From positions 4,180,619 through 4,244,618 of the forward strand of contig CM019230.1 of assembly GCA_009741485.1 (NCBI GenBank): a DNA stretch of 64,000 nucleotides, read 5' to 3'. A model generated the notes under the pieces. That model did no database searches and was not told the origin of the DNA. It saw only the letters and a list, made by a program, of their open reading frames with translations. Positions 22,201 through 35,611 of the stretch are shown piece after piece (the first letter of the stretch is position 1; every line of letters starts with the position of its first letter). This DNA is from Malurus cyaneus samueli. Its lineage: Eukaryota > Chordata > Aves > Passeriformes > Maluridae. The position numbers and the translations under genes are program-made.

Positions 22201-25200
22201 GAAGGTTTTGGGGAGCCAGCCTCTGCAGCGTGGTCACNGGGCTGCAGACATCCAGGAATGGTTTGGAGAGGCTGAAGCAGAGAAGTGCTTAGGGAGGAGC
22301 AGCAGTCACAGCTTGCTCTCCAAATAACTTTCAAGAAGTGGCCAGTTTTGCCCAGGAGCTGGAGGGCTGCAGCTCAGCTGCCATTTCCATCTCCTTCAGG
22401 CACTCTTTTCAGCTGTTTTGGGGTGGACTTTGTGCAGAGGGGTCATTGAATCACAGGGCCAAGTCTGAACAGGGGCTGCATGAAGGACACCCTGCAAAGC
22501 GGCTCTTTTCTTTCCTTGCAGCTCCAAAGTGGCAGTGGCAGGGTTAATCTGTGGGTAGGATGGTGCTTGGGGATTTGACCTAGCTTCTGGATCCTCCAGT
22601 GTTTGTGGGGTGTGTGTGACACAGCCCAGATGATGATTTTTGATCTGCCTTGCTGGTGAACCTTCTCATTGAGTTGTCTGCATCCCCCACACATCACAGA
22701 CAGGACCAACAGTGTAAATTATGTTAAAGAGTCTCCTTTTTTCCAGCAAACTTGAAATCCACCTTGAAACAAAGTTTTCCCTTCGGGCTCGTGCAGCAGC
22801 TCAGCTGAACGTAAGAGATGCTGCTGAAGCAATTTTGGGCACGGAAGAGATTAAGCACCGTGAAGTCAGAACCAAAAGCTCGCAGTTCAGCAGCAGGCAG
22901 AGCATGAAATTCCATTCCTGAACATGTGAATTCTGTCATGGCCAGGGCCCACGGCCATCTGACAACTGCCTGGGGAAGTTTTGTATTAAAGCCCCGTCAA
23001 GCATTACAAGTGTCCTAAAGTGATGATGGAATGAGTGATTGGAGAGGGGCTGCAGCAGAGCTGGCAGCTGCTGATGGGAGGCCTTGAAGGCAGAGAGACG
23101 CTCCAGGCTGCCCAGGGAGGAAGGACCTGTGCTCAAACATCAGCTCATTTATGGGGTTTATAAGGTTATTTGTAAAGGAATGTGTACATCCACACCGTGG
23201 CCTCCTCTCCTATGATCACTGAGTGAACCTCGATGCCAGAAAGGGACAAAATTAAAAAAAGTATTGGTTTTTTGAATGAAATCGTGAGAAGAGAACTCAG
23301 CTCCCATCTTGTCTGAGTTTTCTCTTTCTTGTGGAGAATGGAAAGAGAAGTCTTTACATTTTAATAGCATCTCTTAAATGCTGGCATGTTTCCATCCTCT
23401 TTTTTGATATAGGAAGCATAAACAAGCAACTTTCTCATGCATGGGCTGTGTTTATATAACACAGCCTTACCATATGATGTTGGAACATTTTGGTTGTGTT
23501 TGCCAAACACAAGATTGCAGCTCAAGTTTCTGGATATATAAAAGCATTTCCAAAACAGACTTATTAGTAACACTTTCCATTAGACACTTTTTCCTAATTG
23601 ATGAAATTAATTCTGATTTGGTTTTCTTGAAAGTTCTTTTTACAGACATTATTAATTTTGTCTTTTGTTTGTTTTTAACATCTGTTCAGTTAAACTGTGT
23701 ATTACCCTAGTGCACATCAACAAGCATCCTGTTATGCCTTATTCTTCACTAATGTGGATAGTCTGTAAATATTAATTTTCCAGATTTAGGAAAGTGCCCA
23801 GAGGAATACACCTATAATGATTATATGATATAAAGAAACTGTAGCACTTAATTATTCTTAATGCACCAAATGGTATCTTTGTCTCACTGGTGATAATAAC
23901 CCAACCTTCAGATCTCCATAAACCCAAGATTGTACCCACAGTTGTCTGTTTGTTGACAACTCCTTTCTAATTCTGAAAGAAGTTTCATCTTCCTAAATCT
24001 AAAGGGAGTTTCATCTTCTTGTCAACTTTATGGAATTGAGGATAGAAATGTATACATACTATCTAAATTAAAATAGAAAACAATTTCTCACAACCAAATT
24101 TGAGGAACATTGTAATGACAAATTCCTGCAGAAGGGTCACCTTCCCAGGTCCAGAATGCATCACTGGATCTTCCCATGCTTTCTGTGGGTTATTGGATTA
24201 TATCCAAAGCACACCAGGAAAGAAGGTTCATTTGCCACAAGCATGAAGTTGCATTAGAGTGTGTTAAACCTACTCCAAATCAAAAAATTCAAGCCTCAGG
24301 ATTTTGTGTTTCTGGTGAAAGTCACTTGGTTTGGGGCCATCAGTGAGGCCATCCAGGAGCCCAGCAGAGCTGCAGAATGATGACAATCTAATCACACTGC
24401 AGTGGAACTGCTCAGCCATCCCAGTTGTCATTGCCACACAAAAGGTCACTGTGAGCTGCCAATCTTCCTACCACCAACAGGAAACTCAGCTTCCATGCTG
24501 TTTACAAGCCTCGCTTAGGAACCCTTGGGCCTAAATCCTAAACAAACTTCCTCAATAATTGCCAGCAGAATAGCACAGCGTGGAGACTTTGTCACTGGAG
24601 GTCCATTATTCTTTAAATTGCCTCTCACAGAGCCAGCCCCAACGCTCCTTTTGTTTGTTGTCGTGCCAGAGGTTTTTGGTAGTGTCACAACGAGCTGTGA
24701 AAGCAGCCTTTCCAAAAACCAGCGTTTGAGTGCATCCAAGGAACAGCTCAGTATCAAATCCCCTTATTCCCTGGCCTACGTATTGGATTTGGAAACCACT
24801 GAGCACATTTGTTCAGATAACAGCCACAGCCAGGGCTGCGCTTTGGGATGAGTTTCTGCTGTTTTTGAGTGTTAAGCAAAGAATCCAGAGATGGGTCAGG
24901 CTAAGCTGGGGTGCTGATGCTGTGCTGGACCAAACCTGAGCTCCAAACCAATGCACGTGGCCCCTGAACCAAATCTGTGCAAATTCATGAACCTCTGCTC
25001 TTCAGTGACAGCTCAGGTGGCCAAGCAGAAAGGTGCAGTGAGGTGTCTTTCCAGCCACTGTGGTTTGAACAGTGAAGGTTTCACAGCTCTGGGTCTCTCT
25101 GATGTGTTTTTGCCTCGGTGCCAGGGAGGGGATTTGCATACGATGAGAATATTTTTTCTAAGCTCAACCAAAACACAGCCTTATTTCAAGGAAGATTTGG

Positions 25201-25720
25201 AGGACAGCCATATACATTTTGAAATCCCTGGACCAGAATTAAGCCATTAAAACAGATTTTGCAAGATGTGGGGCTTTTCACAATCAAGGGAGGAAAAGGA
25301 TCTCTTGTTCATTTTGTGCCATAGGAGTAATATTTCATTACTCTCTTTCCAAAACAAAAGTGGAACAAATCAATTGCTTTAAGCTGCTTATTCAGGAACA
25401 TTCCAATAACATCACACCTTATGCTTTGGCTTCTCTAATAGCTTTCCCCTGAGCTCCTGACAGCAGGGTTCTGCCTTCTGCTGAGCTAACAATGACTTCT
25501 CCAGGGTATTGATTCTGGAGGCAATAAGGAAATAAAGGGGACGTGGATACCTGACACAGCATGCTTGAAGTCTCAGCCAGACTGCTGGGTGTTTGTCAGC
25601 CTTGGATTTCAAGTTGAAGATCACAGAAACAGCACTAAAACTGCCCATTGTAAGGTTCCTTCTGCAATTCTCCATGGAACAAATTCTGGGCTTTTATTTA
25701 CATGCCTGTGTTAATGTGCA
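19241..25720. other. Gene-free intergenic stretch with one ambiguous base
   Basis: No exon or repeat family is recognisable. The longest open frames (for example 20277-20726 and 21720-22172 on +) have no domain, low conservation character and overlapping competitors on the other strand. One N occurs at 22238. Confidence 0.45.
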
Positions 25721-25762
25721 CCTGTGTGTGTATACATATATATCTATATATATATATATATG
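25721..25762. repeat. (TG)n/(TA)n microsatellite
   Basis: A short TGTGTG tract runs into alternating TA from about 25731 to 25761, interrupted once by a C. The tract is self-complementary and prone to length change. Confidence 0.85.
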
Positions 25763-27009
25763 AACCTCAACCTTTAATATTCTTCAAGAAATTATTGTAT
25801 TATCTTTATATAATTATGATTATATTATTTTTAAAGAAATTTGTAATAAGAAGCATTACTTTCTCTGCAGTTCAGAGGTAGCAATTGATTAATTGAGTTG
25901 TTTGCTGCTTCCACTGTCCTTCATTGGTTTGTAATAAACACAAAAGGTAATTTCAAGTCAGCCTGAACTCTCAGTAAACTGAAGGCTCTTACTGGTCCCA
26001 GCAGGATATGCAGGTTGGGAAGACTGAAGTGCCTTTTATTTCTCATTGTCTGAAAGATCTGTTTCTATATTTGTCTAATAAACTGAAAAAAAAATATGGG
26101 TTTCATTACAAATTAGGAAGGGAAGTCACTAAAATGAAGGTTGGTTCTGTGGGTGGGCACGTGTCTGTATCAATTTTGTGTGTTAATGGTTCTGGAAGAA
26201 TGTCACTGTTGCCTGGCCTAAGCAATTATTGGTTTTGGTGGTATTCATTGAGCCTCTTGGTGCACTTGGATCTTGATTTCTAATTCAATTATCTACTGAA
26301 ACACAGAAAAGCTGATTAGAAAATATGCTTTACCTACAATGTGCTGCTTTCTCTTATAAAAATAAGCATAAGGGTTGTTAGCTTTGATGGTAAGTAATTT
26401 TTCCCATGGGATCCCTTATTTGCATAACAGGATTTAGTTTTGCTGTTTAGGGTCAGAAAACCCAAGTTATTCTGGTTTTCCCAGGGAATTGGCACCTGTA
26501 ATGCACCGTGCTCTGGGCTGGTGAAGCAAACATGGTGCTTCTAAAAACCTCCAAATTATTCTGTATCTTTAAAGTGCTCTGGCAGGATTACATCCTCCCC
26601 AGCCATACCTATACGTGGGAAAGAGAAATGTAACCAATTCCCCTACTGACCTTTCTCTTATTGTGTCTATTTAAAACAGGAAGAGCATGCCCATTGGCTC
26701 AGCCAATACCTTAAATAACTAAAAGACACCCTGCTATTCCCAATTCCTGACTACTTCCTTGTTTGTTTCCCTCCTGGCTAACAGCAGCTTGCATATATTT
26801 TGGTATATGTATGCAAATTTTCAACTCCAGACAGGGCTTACCCAAGGGGAAAAAAACCAATTTGTGTAGCTTTTCCAAATCCCTGTCTGAGACTCATCAC
26901 CTGGGCTTTGCTAGAGGCTTCAATTTACCTTCCTGAGTTGTTATCTTTTGATAAGACACTGTCTTTCTGCCTTTAATTTTAAGATAGACAACATGTTTTT
27001 TGTGTGATT
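25763..27009. other. Gene-free intergenic stretch
   Basis: AT-leaning sequence with no gene, splice pair or repeat family that I recognise. Confidence 0.4.
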
Positions 27010-27182
27010 TTATTTTTAAAAAATATATTAAAGTATAATATATTAAATATTAAATATTTACATCTAGATAATATTTAATTACATTAATATAAATATACAA
27101 ACATATAAATATGTAGATATATTTAATATATTAATATATTTAATATATTAATATATTTAATATATTAATATATATTATAATT
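27010..27182. repeat. AT-rich satellite with 17-bp palindromic units
   Basis: Nearly pure A/T. Positions 27118-27175 contain three to four tandem copies of ATTTAATATATTAATAT, itself almost a perfect palindrome, which would allow cruciform structure. Confidence 0.85.
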
Positions 27183-29736
27183 TTTGGACCTATCCTCCAT
27201 TATATTAGGAAATTCAATGTAAACTCAGTTTTATTAGCCAAGCTGGGATCTTGAGCAGTGCTCTCAGTGCAAGGAAACTGGAAAGCAGGGGCAGCAAGTG
27301 GAGATCTTTAGGGAGTTTTAGGTCTGTCCTTTAGTGCCCTGATTACTTTCACCAACACCTCCTACTTTCAAAGATGCTTTAAAGTACATAAAAGGCCTTT
27401 AAGGGTTTGAAAATTAAAAAGAAAATATTTTTTTTGCTAAATCTCCTTAGGAGCCTGGCGCTGATTTGAGCATCTGGATCCTCAAGCCCTTCTGTGAAAT
27501 GTGCAATTTGCAGTTTGCCTGAGGGATCTGGGCAAAGTGGAAAAATGAGCTGAGCCTGGAACAGCTGAATGTCCTGATGTGAGTCTGGAGCTGATTTCAA
27601 AATGCTGGAGTCAGATGCTCTTTTATCAATTCCTGGCACAGCAGGGAGTGAATTTGGTCACCTCCAGGAACTGAACTGATACGAGCTGTGCTCTGATGGG
27701 TCTGGGAGTCGCTGGCACAGATTCTCAGAAAGGCTGGGGCAGATCCTGAGTGCAGGTCAGGGAGCAGCACTCTCTGTGCTCCATCAGCTGCTCTGATGCT
27801 CCGTTTGGCTCTGCTGGAGCCCCAGCTGCTTTCCAGGGGCCTGGTGAGAGGAATGGCAGCTCCATGGTTCACATGGGTGTGATTTCAAATGGGAATATTG
27901 GGGTTTGGCTGTTCCTGAGCAGACAAAAGGAGCCCAGCTCTCTGTGGTGGTTTGTGGGGAGCTGTGAACATGGTGGTTTGTGAGGAGGGATGGGGATATC
28001 ACAGCCCCAGGGCAGCAGAGGTGGGCTGGGGGCTGTGGGGAGGACCTGAGACTCCCCAGGATGCTGCCAGACCTGTGCTTGTGTGTCCCATGTGTGGGGA
28101 TAAATGTCCCCTCCACAGGGAGCAGCTGGGGAAGGGCAGGTGCCAATGAAAAGCAAAATTCTTCCTATTTTCCTCCCATAAACAATCCCAACCTTCTGTT
28201 CCTCCCTGTCCCTGCAGCCTCCTCTCTCATTGCCCTCTCACAGAGCTTCTCAACCACCTTTAACACCCAGAGAAATGCTGCCCATCAGCACCCCCTGAGC
28301 TGCTGGCTCATGTGGCAGAGCCCAGGGTGTGCTTTAGGATGTCCCACACAGCCTGAACCTCTCCTGAAGATGGTAGCAAACAATGTGTGTGGTTTGCCAG
28401 ACGGACATGTGGCGGAACTGTCATTATGAAACACGTGGTTTTGGGGAAAGGAACTTGCCAGAGTGACTGTTTGGGAGTGAGTCAGTACATCAGCCCAGAT
28501 GTGAGGCCAGAGGGAAGAAGAATCCTTCCAGTTTCGGGTAAAATCACAGTGCAATTCCTGTTGGAAACACCAGCAGCTTGCAAAGGCACTTACAGAGATA
28601 TAATCCCTGTATTCTGAGGAAAGGCAGAAAAAAAAGCGATTGTGGAGTTAAAAAAAAATCACCCACCACCTCTATTACATGAAGGAAACGTGGCAGGGGA
28701 TGAAAGGAAGGGCTTTATTTGCTGTTGGAGACGTCAGATTCCATGTGGCAGACAACATCCAAAAATATGAAGTCACTTCCAAAAAGCACAGCTGTTCCGT
28801 GGGAGCTGTGATTTCCATATGACTGGGCTGCCCGAGAACATCTTGGTGGCAGTCTGGGGACAGGAATGTCGTCATGAGCGCTGCTGAACTTTAGAGAGGA
28901 CTGGATTGTTTTGCTGCTAGTGCCTAGTGACACTATTTTGTAACGCTAGCCTTTTGGAAAAAAGATATTCCCCCGAATTAGCACATTACGAGCTCATTTA
29001 ATGAATGTTCTGCCTCTGGGATGAGGGGCCGAGCCTGACTGGGCTATTCCTCTGAAACTTTTACAGGCTTCATTCTCTTTAAAGTTCCATTCTATCTTAG
29101 GCCTTTGGAAAATTGGAGAAATTCCTGGGTGAAGCCCTGGGAATGGTGGTTTTTGCTCAGGTTTAGAGGGATTTTTGGTGTAGTAATAACAATCTGTCTC
29201 CGAGCTGCTGAAAGCCACTGGGGTTTGGCATTGGCTTTACCTTCCCCTGCGTGTTTTTGTGGCTCCACAGTGGAATTTCACTCTGAGGTAGAAGGCAGTG
29301 TCCTCCTCCACTTCCATGCTCAATTCTGTAATCATAACATTTATGTTTTCTATCGTTTGAAACAGGCCTGGTATTCAGGTTTCACTGCAGAGAAAAAAAA
29401 AAATGTTTTTTTCCCCTCTAACTCTTACAGTCGAAGAGCAGTAAGGCTTTTTTGTTTAGAAACTTGGGGTAAAATAAATTTGTCAGCCCCTGCTCTGAAA
29501 GATTGATGGATGGCTCGCAGACCCAGCTGCCTGTGAGGTCTGAGCAAACCCCAAAAGAGTCCAAACACACTCTGTGTGTGGGAGAGGAGCCTCTGCTGCT
29601 GTGCAATCACTTATGTCAGCAGACACGGGATATTCCAGCCCTGGGCAAATAAATATCACCCAAATGAGTGACCCAGTGAGAGAAAGCAGCAGAGCCGGGG
29701 GGATGGTGCTGAAGCTGCTGGAATGAACACACAGGG
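27183..29736. other. Gene-free intergenic stretch
   Basis: No gene is recognisable. Short overlapping frames at 27750-28430 on both strands show no domain. Confidence 0.4.
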
Positions 29737-30165
29737 TGATGCCTTAGGATTTTTAGTTTGTATATTTTCATGTATCTGTATTCTTGTAATTCTCTAGTAC
29801 AGCACTAAAGCTGCTGCTCTCCCATCTTTAGACAAAACAATTCCTCTCTGAGCTGAATCCAAGGACACCTCACTGCCTCAGAGCCCCAAAATATGGAAAC
29901 AACAGAGAATTGGGGGGAGAAAGTTTGGAATGGTTGATATAATAAACTGAAGATATCACTGGAGAATTGAGGCCAATTTGTTAATAAGGCAGAACTTATA
30001 AAAGGTGAAAATCTTGTGACTCGGGGTCCATTTTGGGTGCAGCCTCAGGACGAGGCTTTGTCTGCCCTCATGTACCAGGGGGCCTGTTAGGTCTGGATTA
30101 AAGTTGTCTATTCTTATTCTCGTAATTTGTCTGGTCTCTGTTTCAGGTGAGCCTGATTTTAGGCA
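29737..30165 (+). mobile_element. Solo ERV LTR, copy 1 of a local family
   Basis: It begins TGATGCCTTAGGATTT and ends in TTTTAGGCA, so TG...CA. It shares with the block at 35243-35611 the start, a CTGCTCTCCCAT segment, ATGGAAACAACAGAGAATTG (29894), GTCCATTTTGGGTGCAGCC (about 30027) and a U5-like end TCTGGTCTCTGTTTCAGGT. An ATTAAA lies just before the U5-like end. It resembles passerine ERV LTRs of the ERVL type, but the family name is an inference. There is no internal coding region beside it, so it is a solo LTR. No target-site duplication is evident. Confidence 0.7.
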
Positions 30166-33100
30166 CCAAGAGCAGTGCCTGGGGTAGGGGGAGAGCTGTG
30201 GGCTCTCTGTGTCCCTCACCTGTTGGGATCAGAGGTGTTTGAGGGGGAAAGAACAGCCCCAGTGCTGTGGTGGGGATGGAGCCAGCCCCACTGAGCGTGG
30301 TGTGCTAAACTGCTGATAAATCTGAATAAACATTCACCTGGACAGAGCTCACAAGAGGTCCTTGATTTTATGGTTCAGCAGAAGGAAAATCTGAGCTGGG
30401 GGTGCTGGAAAGGCTGACAGCTGGGTGCTCCCAGCCTGGGGTGAGATTTGGGCTCTGTGGGTGCTGCTCAGCAGCTTAGAAACCCTGGGGTGCTGGGCTC
30501 TTGCACCTTCCTGGCTTATGTGGGCACAGAAACACAGAAAATAACCCTGCTCACTGCATTTACAGCCTCATCACCCATTCACATCACCCTGCCACTCATG
30601 AGTGATTTTGGTAAAGTCACTTCTGAGCACAGTGCTTCAGAGAATTTGGGATGCTCTTTGATTTTTACCTACATGCCAAATAGAAATGGTTTAAGTGTTC
30701 CAGAGCCATTGATACCAGTTTGAAACATTCCTTCAGTGGGCCAGGTCTGTTTCCTGATTGTATTTCATTCGTCTCCATCCTCCTTTGAGCAGATCCAGTG
30801 TGTGTGAGCAAGGCCTTCAAGCTGCAGGGTTTATATCAATATTTGTATTTTTCCCTTTGTGCAAGCAATGGAGAAATTGAGAAAAAGCCCCTCCAGGATC
30901 TTGGGAATTCCCTACAGAGAATTTTTTCCCCTACAGTCCAAAAAGGACTTTGGAGCTAGCTTATAAAAGATCAAACCGTTTCAATTAGGAAAGTTATTTT
31001 ATTTATGTAATCTGTGCAGGACTAGGAACAACTTGCTGCACCCAAATCCCCGAGCTGCTCCTGTTTTCTTGCCTGCTCTTCAAGCTGCTAGACAACTTTC
31101 CAGCATGGGATTAGCTGCTCAGAGAACAGCTTGTATCTCAATATTTGTATTTTTTTCATTGTGGATTCGCCTCATCAGCTCTAGAAGCTGCAATGATTCA
31201 GGAAGGTGTGGACAGGGAGGCGCTGGGTGCTTTGTGCGTGTTCGGTAGCAAGGCTTGGCTCCCAAACTTCCCCAGCAGGAAGCTCATAATGAAAGGGTTA
31301 TTGAGCAAGAAACAGAGAGATTTAAACTAAAGTCACTCCCCACTGAGCAGCTGGCTTTGTTTTTAATTCGTGCTATCAAGAAGGGATGGGGGTAGCGGGG
31401 AGGAAGTTTTCCCTCCTCCGTGCCGAGGCTTTTCTCGACCTTCAGGTGCTTAATCACAGCCTTTCACTGCTCCCTCCTCACAGTCCCCCATCTGCAGCAT
31501 CTCTGCTCTGAAAAGTACTGAAGTGCTCTAAAATTGTGATTAATTGTGGATTTAATTGCCATCCCCTCCCCAAAGGAAGCCAAGCACAGCCGAAGGGAAA
31601 AAAATGAGAGGGAATGTTGAATATTGGAGCTCAGTGCTGGGAGGCAGAGCTTGGAGCCCAGAGCGCAGCACTCCTCCTCACTTTCTTTCCTGATGAGAGG
31701 ATATTTTTTGGAGGCAGAATGTGTGTGTCAGGGTGGAAGGGAAGGGTGGAAATCTGGCCCTGGGACTGTGCTTGCCAGCTCTTACCATGAATTAATTGCA
31801 TTTGGCTTGCCCAGTGAGTATTCATTGCGTTGAGAGAATACAAACAGAATTTTGCAAGACTGAGCTATCCCAGCTCCAGCTGTGATACTTCCTACCCAGC
31901 ACTCCAGCAAAAATCTGTGCTCTACTCTTCTTTATTTTTTTTTTTTCTTTTTCTTTTTAATGAAAGCACTAATGATTTTGCACTTGATAGATGCCTGGTG
32001 CCACTGTATCCACCCCTGGCTGCTCTCTGTCTGCTGGCTGCTTAACTCCTTCCCCTCCAGATGTGGCTGCATTTCATGCCAGTGGTGTGGAGTTCATTAA
32101 AAAAGCATGGAGCTCTTTAACATGGCAGCCTCTCTGCCAGGGTTATGTGGCTCATTAGTGGGTGGCAAGGGCATCCTGCCTCTTCTGCCCCTTGCAGATG
32201 ATGACAGTGCAAAGAGAAAAACAATGAAAATTATTTCTGTCTTTTGTTAAACTCCTGTTCCTGCATGCTAGCTGTGTCCTCTCCCCTCTGTGCCCTGAAA
32301 TACGAGCAGCTTCAGGTGGAAAAACTAAAAATCCCACCAAAAGAACCCAACAGAGGGTTTTCAAAAGGGTTTTCATGTGAGGAAAAAGGAGAGGAAACTG
32401 TTCAGGCTTCAGGCTGGTAGAAATCCTTGCTTTATCCAAAGAACGAGAGAAGCTGTTGCTCCCCTGTGGGAGTTCGCTGTACCTGGGGATTGCTGGAGGC
32501 TCTTTCCCCTGCTACTGCATTTCCATCACTGCCCTAAAACAGCTCACCTAGGGCAGGGGGTTGGTTTTGGCAGCTCTCAGCCCTCCTTATATCAGTGTGA
32601 CTTTCAGAAACCTTCATTTGAGCGAGCATCTTCTCCCAAGGAGCAAGCACCACCTTGCTTCTCTCAGGTCCCCTTGGAGGAATGGTGGTTAAGATCTGCC
32701 TTTTCTGTTCAGAAAGAAGATTTTTCCTTCTTCCTTCCCCTCTCAGCCTCTAGATTTCCTACATTGGGGGTAGGTGCTACGTACCCCTGGGGCAGAATGT
32801 CCCCTCTGAGTGTCCGTGCACCTCAAACCTCCTTGCCCGCATCCCTCGGCCCCTCCAGAGCCCAGCCCTCTTCTATATAATAAATAAATAAATCTGTTTT
32901 CTTTTGCCTTGAAAGGAAAAGGGCTGAGGGTTCCTAAACTCAATTGGGTAAATTGTTTATTGTGCGGATTTCAATGAGGGTTTCGCAGAGGAAGTGGTCT
33001 GTAAGCCCTGATAAACGCTGCGCAGCAGATAGCGGTGGGGAAGGGTTGTGGTTCCATCTGGATGTGCTCACAGCCCCTCCTGGGCTGTGGGAACAATGAA

Positions 33101-33311
33101 TTAAACACATCACGTGCTGCAGGGCTGGCTCCTGGGCTGCTGGCATCAAATCCCACAGTGGAGATGGGCACTGGGCTGGCAGGACCCGTGTGGGAGCTGG
33201 GACAACAAGGGTGGCATTTCTGTGGGTCAGGGGACACACTCAGTGATGCTGGGGCTGGTTCTTCACCAGACACTCCTTCACTGGGTGAAAAAAGGTGGGC
33301 ATTGAATGGGG

Positions 33312-33350
33312 AATAAATGCAGCCAATAAATACAGCCAATAAATGCAGTT
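33312..33350 (+). repeat. 13-bp tandem repeat, three copies
   Basis: Units are AATAAATGCAGCC, AATAAATACAGCC and AATAAATGCAGTT. Each carries an AATAAA hexamer. Confidence 0.9.
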
Positions 33351-34283
33351 AATATTGACCCCCAGTCCATGCTGGGTCTTAGGTTTGCATTTCTTGTCCT
33401 GTTCCCTCCTCATAAAGCCCCAACAGGTTGGATATCTTGGCTCACAGCTGACAAATCCTGAAGAATTTATTTTTTTTTAATTTTTGCCTGGCCAAGAGCT
33501 ATTTACATAATTACATGCTAGAAGAGCTGTATTCCAGATAATGACATGATTTCAGATATAAACACGGGTTATCTTCAGAGCATTAAAAAATTCCAACAAA
33601 GTAAATGTCCAACTCTGTTAGCTTGACTTACTGTGTGCTTAGGGATTTTAAAGTCAGTAGAGGCAAGATGGCACAAGTGAGGTTACAGCAGAAAAAGTCC
33701 AATATTAAAATTTCACGTAAAATAGATGTTATCAGCAAAAGTTTGCCCTTTTTCTGTCTTGTTAAAAAGGATCATGGTACTCAGCCTAGTGGTTACATTC
33801 TAGGACTTGTAGGTGTTTATTTAAGCAATTGTTTTTCTACTAAAATTATCTGCTTCTCATGAAAATGTAGGTAATCCCTTGCTTTAACTATTATCTTAAA
33901 AGGAAAAAAAAACCAAAACTGGAGCTGGTGTGGCCAGAGCAGAATCTCATTTGGAAGATATATGAAAACCTCAGAGGATGTTGACTTGTATTGGCTTGAA
34001 GCCCTTTATGTAACAGTTTCGCTCTCATATTGAAAATTATACATCATCTGTAATCCTGAGGTTTTTTCTAAGTGTTTCTGGGGAAATCTCTGGATATTGG
34101 TCAAGTTCTCTTGACAGAGGAAGAGGAATTATTTGGTGTGCTGAGATCTTGCTGGGATAGCTTAAAGCATGAAGTGAGCCCAAATTAAAGCACCGCCCTT
34201 CACCGTGTGCTTTTATTAAAGCTCATTTTCTGTGTGCTGTGTTTTCTGCCCACTGCACCCTGTGACACAAGCAGCTTCAGATG

Positions 34284-34324
34284 GAAAAAAGAAAAAAAAA
34301 AAAAAAGAAAAAGAAAAAAAAAAA
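34284..34324. repeat. A-rich tract
   Basis: About 40 bases of A broken by single Gs. No retroposed body is recognised upstream, so I do not call it a poly(A) tail. Confidence 0.85.
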
Positions 34325-34769
34325 CCCCAGCGCTAATCCTGGTGGAACAGAGGGAGAATTACGCCTGTGAGTAAGGCTGGAGCAGGGCACAAGCGCTGCT
34401 CGTGGAGGAGCTGAAGGTGTGTCTGCTGCTGCAGCTGCACAGGGTCACTGCAGGGATCACGATGAGCTCATGGGAAGCTCTGCAGCTTCTCCTGGTGCAC
34501 ACCAGGAGTGTTTGTCAGGAGTGTCCTCCCCAGGGCTGGGAGCAGCACAAGAGCGATGCTTCTCTGGCGTTGTGGAGGATCTCCTGGGGCAGGGCTGGGA
34601 GCACAATCAGTGCTACTGCCATCAGTGTGATAGCAGAGGTGGAGGGGAAATGATTCTCCAGGTCACTCCTGGAGCTCTGGTTTCCCTGGGAGAAAGGCAG
34701 GCTCAGCAGGGCGTGGGCTGGGACAGAAACCCCTCCTCAGCCTGTTCTGTGCATGGGAGGTGCTGGGTG

Positions 34770-35025
34770 TGTATCTAAATCCGGCTACCTAGTACAGAGG
34801 TTGGACAGAATTCAGAGAATCCAAAGCAGTTCTGTTCATGGAGGGCCTTCAGGGCCATCCAGGGCAGTCCCACACCCACAATGGACAATGGCTCACGGCT
34901 TTTTCACCCTTTACTCTTTGTCCATTTGCACATCGGGGCTGAATCCTCCAATTGCAGCTGCAGCCAATGCAAAAGTCCAAGAAATACACAACTGCTCACG
35001 CCAATTCTCTGTTGTTTCCATCTCT
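34770..35025 (-). mobile_element. 3' part of an ERV LTR, inverted copy
   Basis: This is the reverse complement of most of the LTR at 35346-35611. Shared stretches include AATCCAAAGCAGTTCTGTTC, ACAATGGACAATGGCTCACG, AATTGCAGCTGCAGCCAATG and CAATTCTCTGTTGTTTCCAT. The 5' end of this copy (right side) is missing, because no counterpart of the TGATGCC start follows 35025. With 35346-35611 it forms inverted arms of about 250 bp around a 320-bp spacer. Confidence 0.85.
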
Positions 35026-35242
35026 TGGGGCCTGGCACAGGGAGGTGTCCTTGAGTTTGGGGCTGCAGAGGAATTGTTTTGTGTAAAAATGGGAGAGCAG
35101 GAGCTCTCCCCATCTCTGGGGAGATGCTGTCCCATCTCTGATGTGTGGGACTTCACCAAAGTGTCTGAGGCAGAAAGGCATCCTAGGAGGACTGGAATTG
35201 AGAAGCAGAAAAAGTCACCCCAAAGCAGCTCCTGCAGCAACT

Positions 35243-35611
35243 TGATGCCTCAGGATTTCAGCTTCTCCATTTCCATGTCTCTGTACCTCTGTGATTCTTC
35301 AGTGTTTAACTCCAGATCCACAGACAGTGCTGAGCTCCTGCTCTCCCATGGAAACAACAGAGAATTGGGGGAGCCAACTTGTAGTCAATGACTGCATTGG
35401 CTGCAGCTGCAATTGGAGGAATCAGCCCTGATGGGCAAATGGACAAAAGTGAGAAAGGGTGAAAAAGCCGTGAGCCATTGTCCATTGTGGGTGCAGCCCC
35501 TGGCTGGGCTGGGACTGCCCTGGATGGCCCTGAAGGCTCTGCCATGAACAGAACTGCTTTGGATTCTCTCAGTTCTGTCCAGTCTCTGGTTTAGGTAGCT
35601 GCATTCAGACA
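35243..35611 (+). mobile_element. ERV LTR, direct-orientation copy
   Basis: It begins TGATGCCTCAGGATTTCAG and ends GCATTCAGACA (TG...CA, 369 bp). It shares its start and several inner blocks with 29737-30165, and its last 265 bp with the inverted copy at 34770-35025. No target-site duplication is visible at either end, and no retroviral coding sequence lies between the two copies, so the pair is not a provirus. Confidence 0.8.

Larger units (their letters stand above)
30166..34769. other. Gene-free intergenic stretch with simple repeats
   Basis: No coding exon is recognisable. It includes a T-rich run (31930-31960), three tandem 13-bp units AATAAATGCAGCC (33312-33350) and an A-rich tract (34284-34324). 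The sequence around 32300-32330 and the A-rich tract at 34270 share a GCAGCTTCAGRTGGAAAAA motif and may be distant copies of one old repeat. Confidence 0.4.

Noticed and set aside
30230..30400. Possible second LTR with AATAAA after the solo LTR
   Set aside because: One poly(A)-like motif and a vague resemblance only; no terminal repeat or paired copy could be identified.
34770..35611. Complete provirus between two LTRs
   Set aside because: The copies are inverted and not direct, only about 220 bp of unrelated sequence lies between them, and there is no gag, pol or env sequence.
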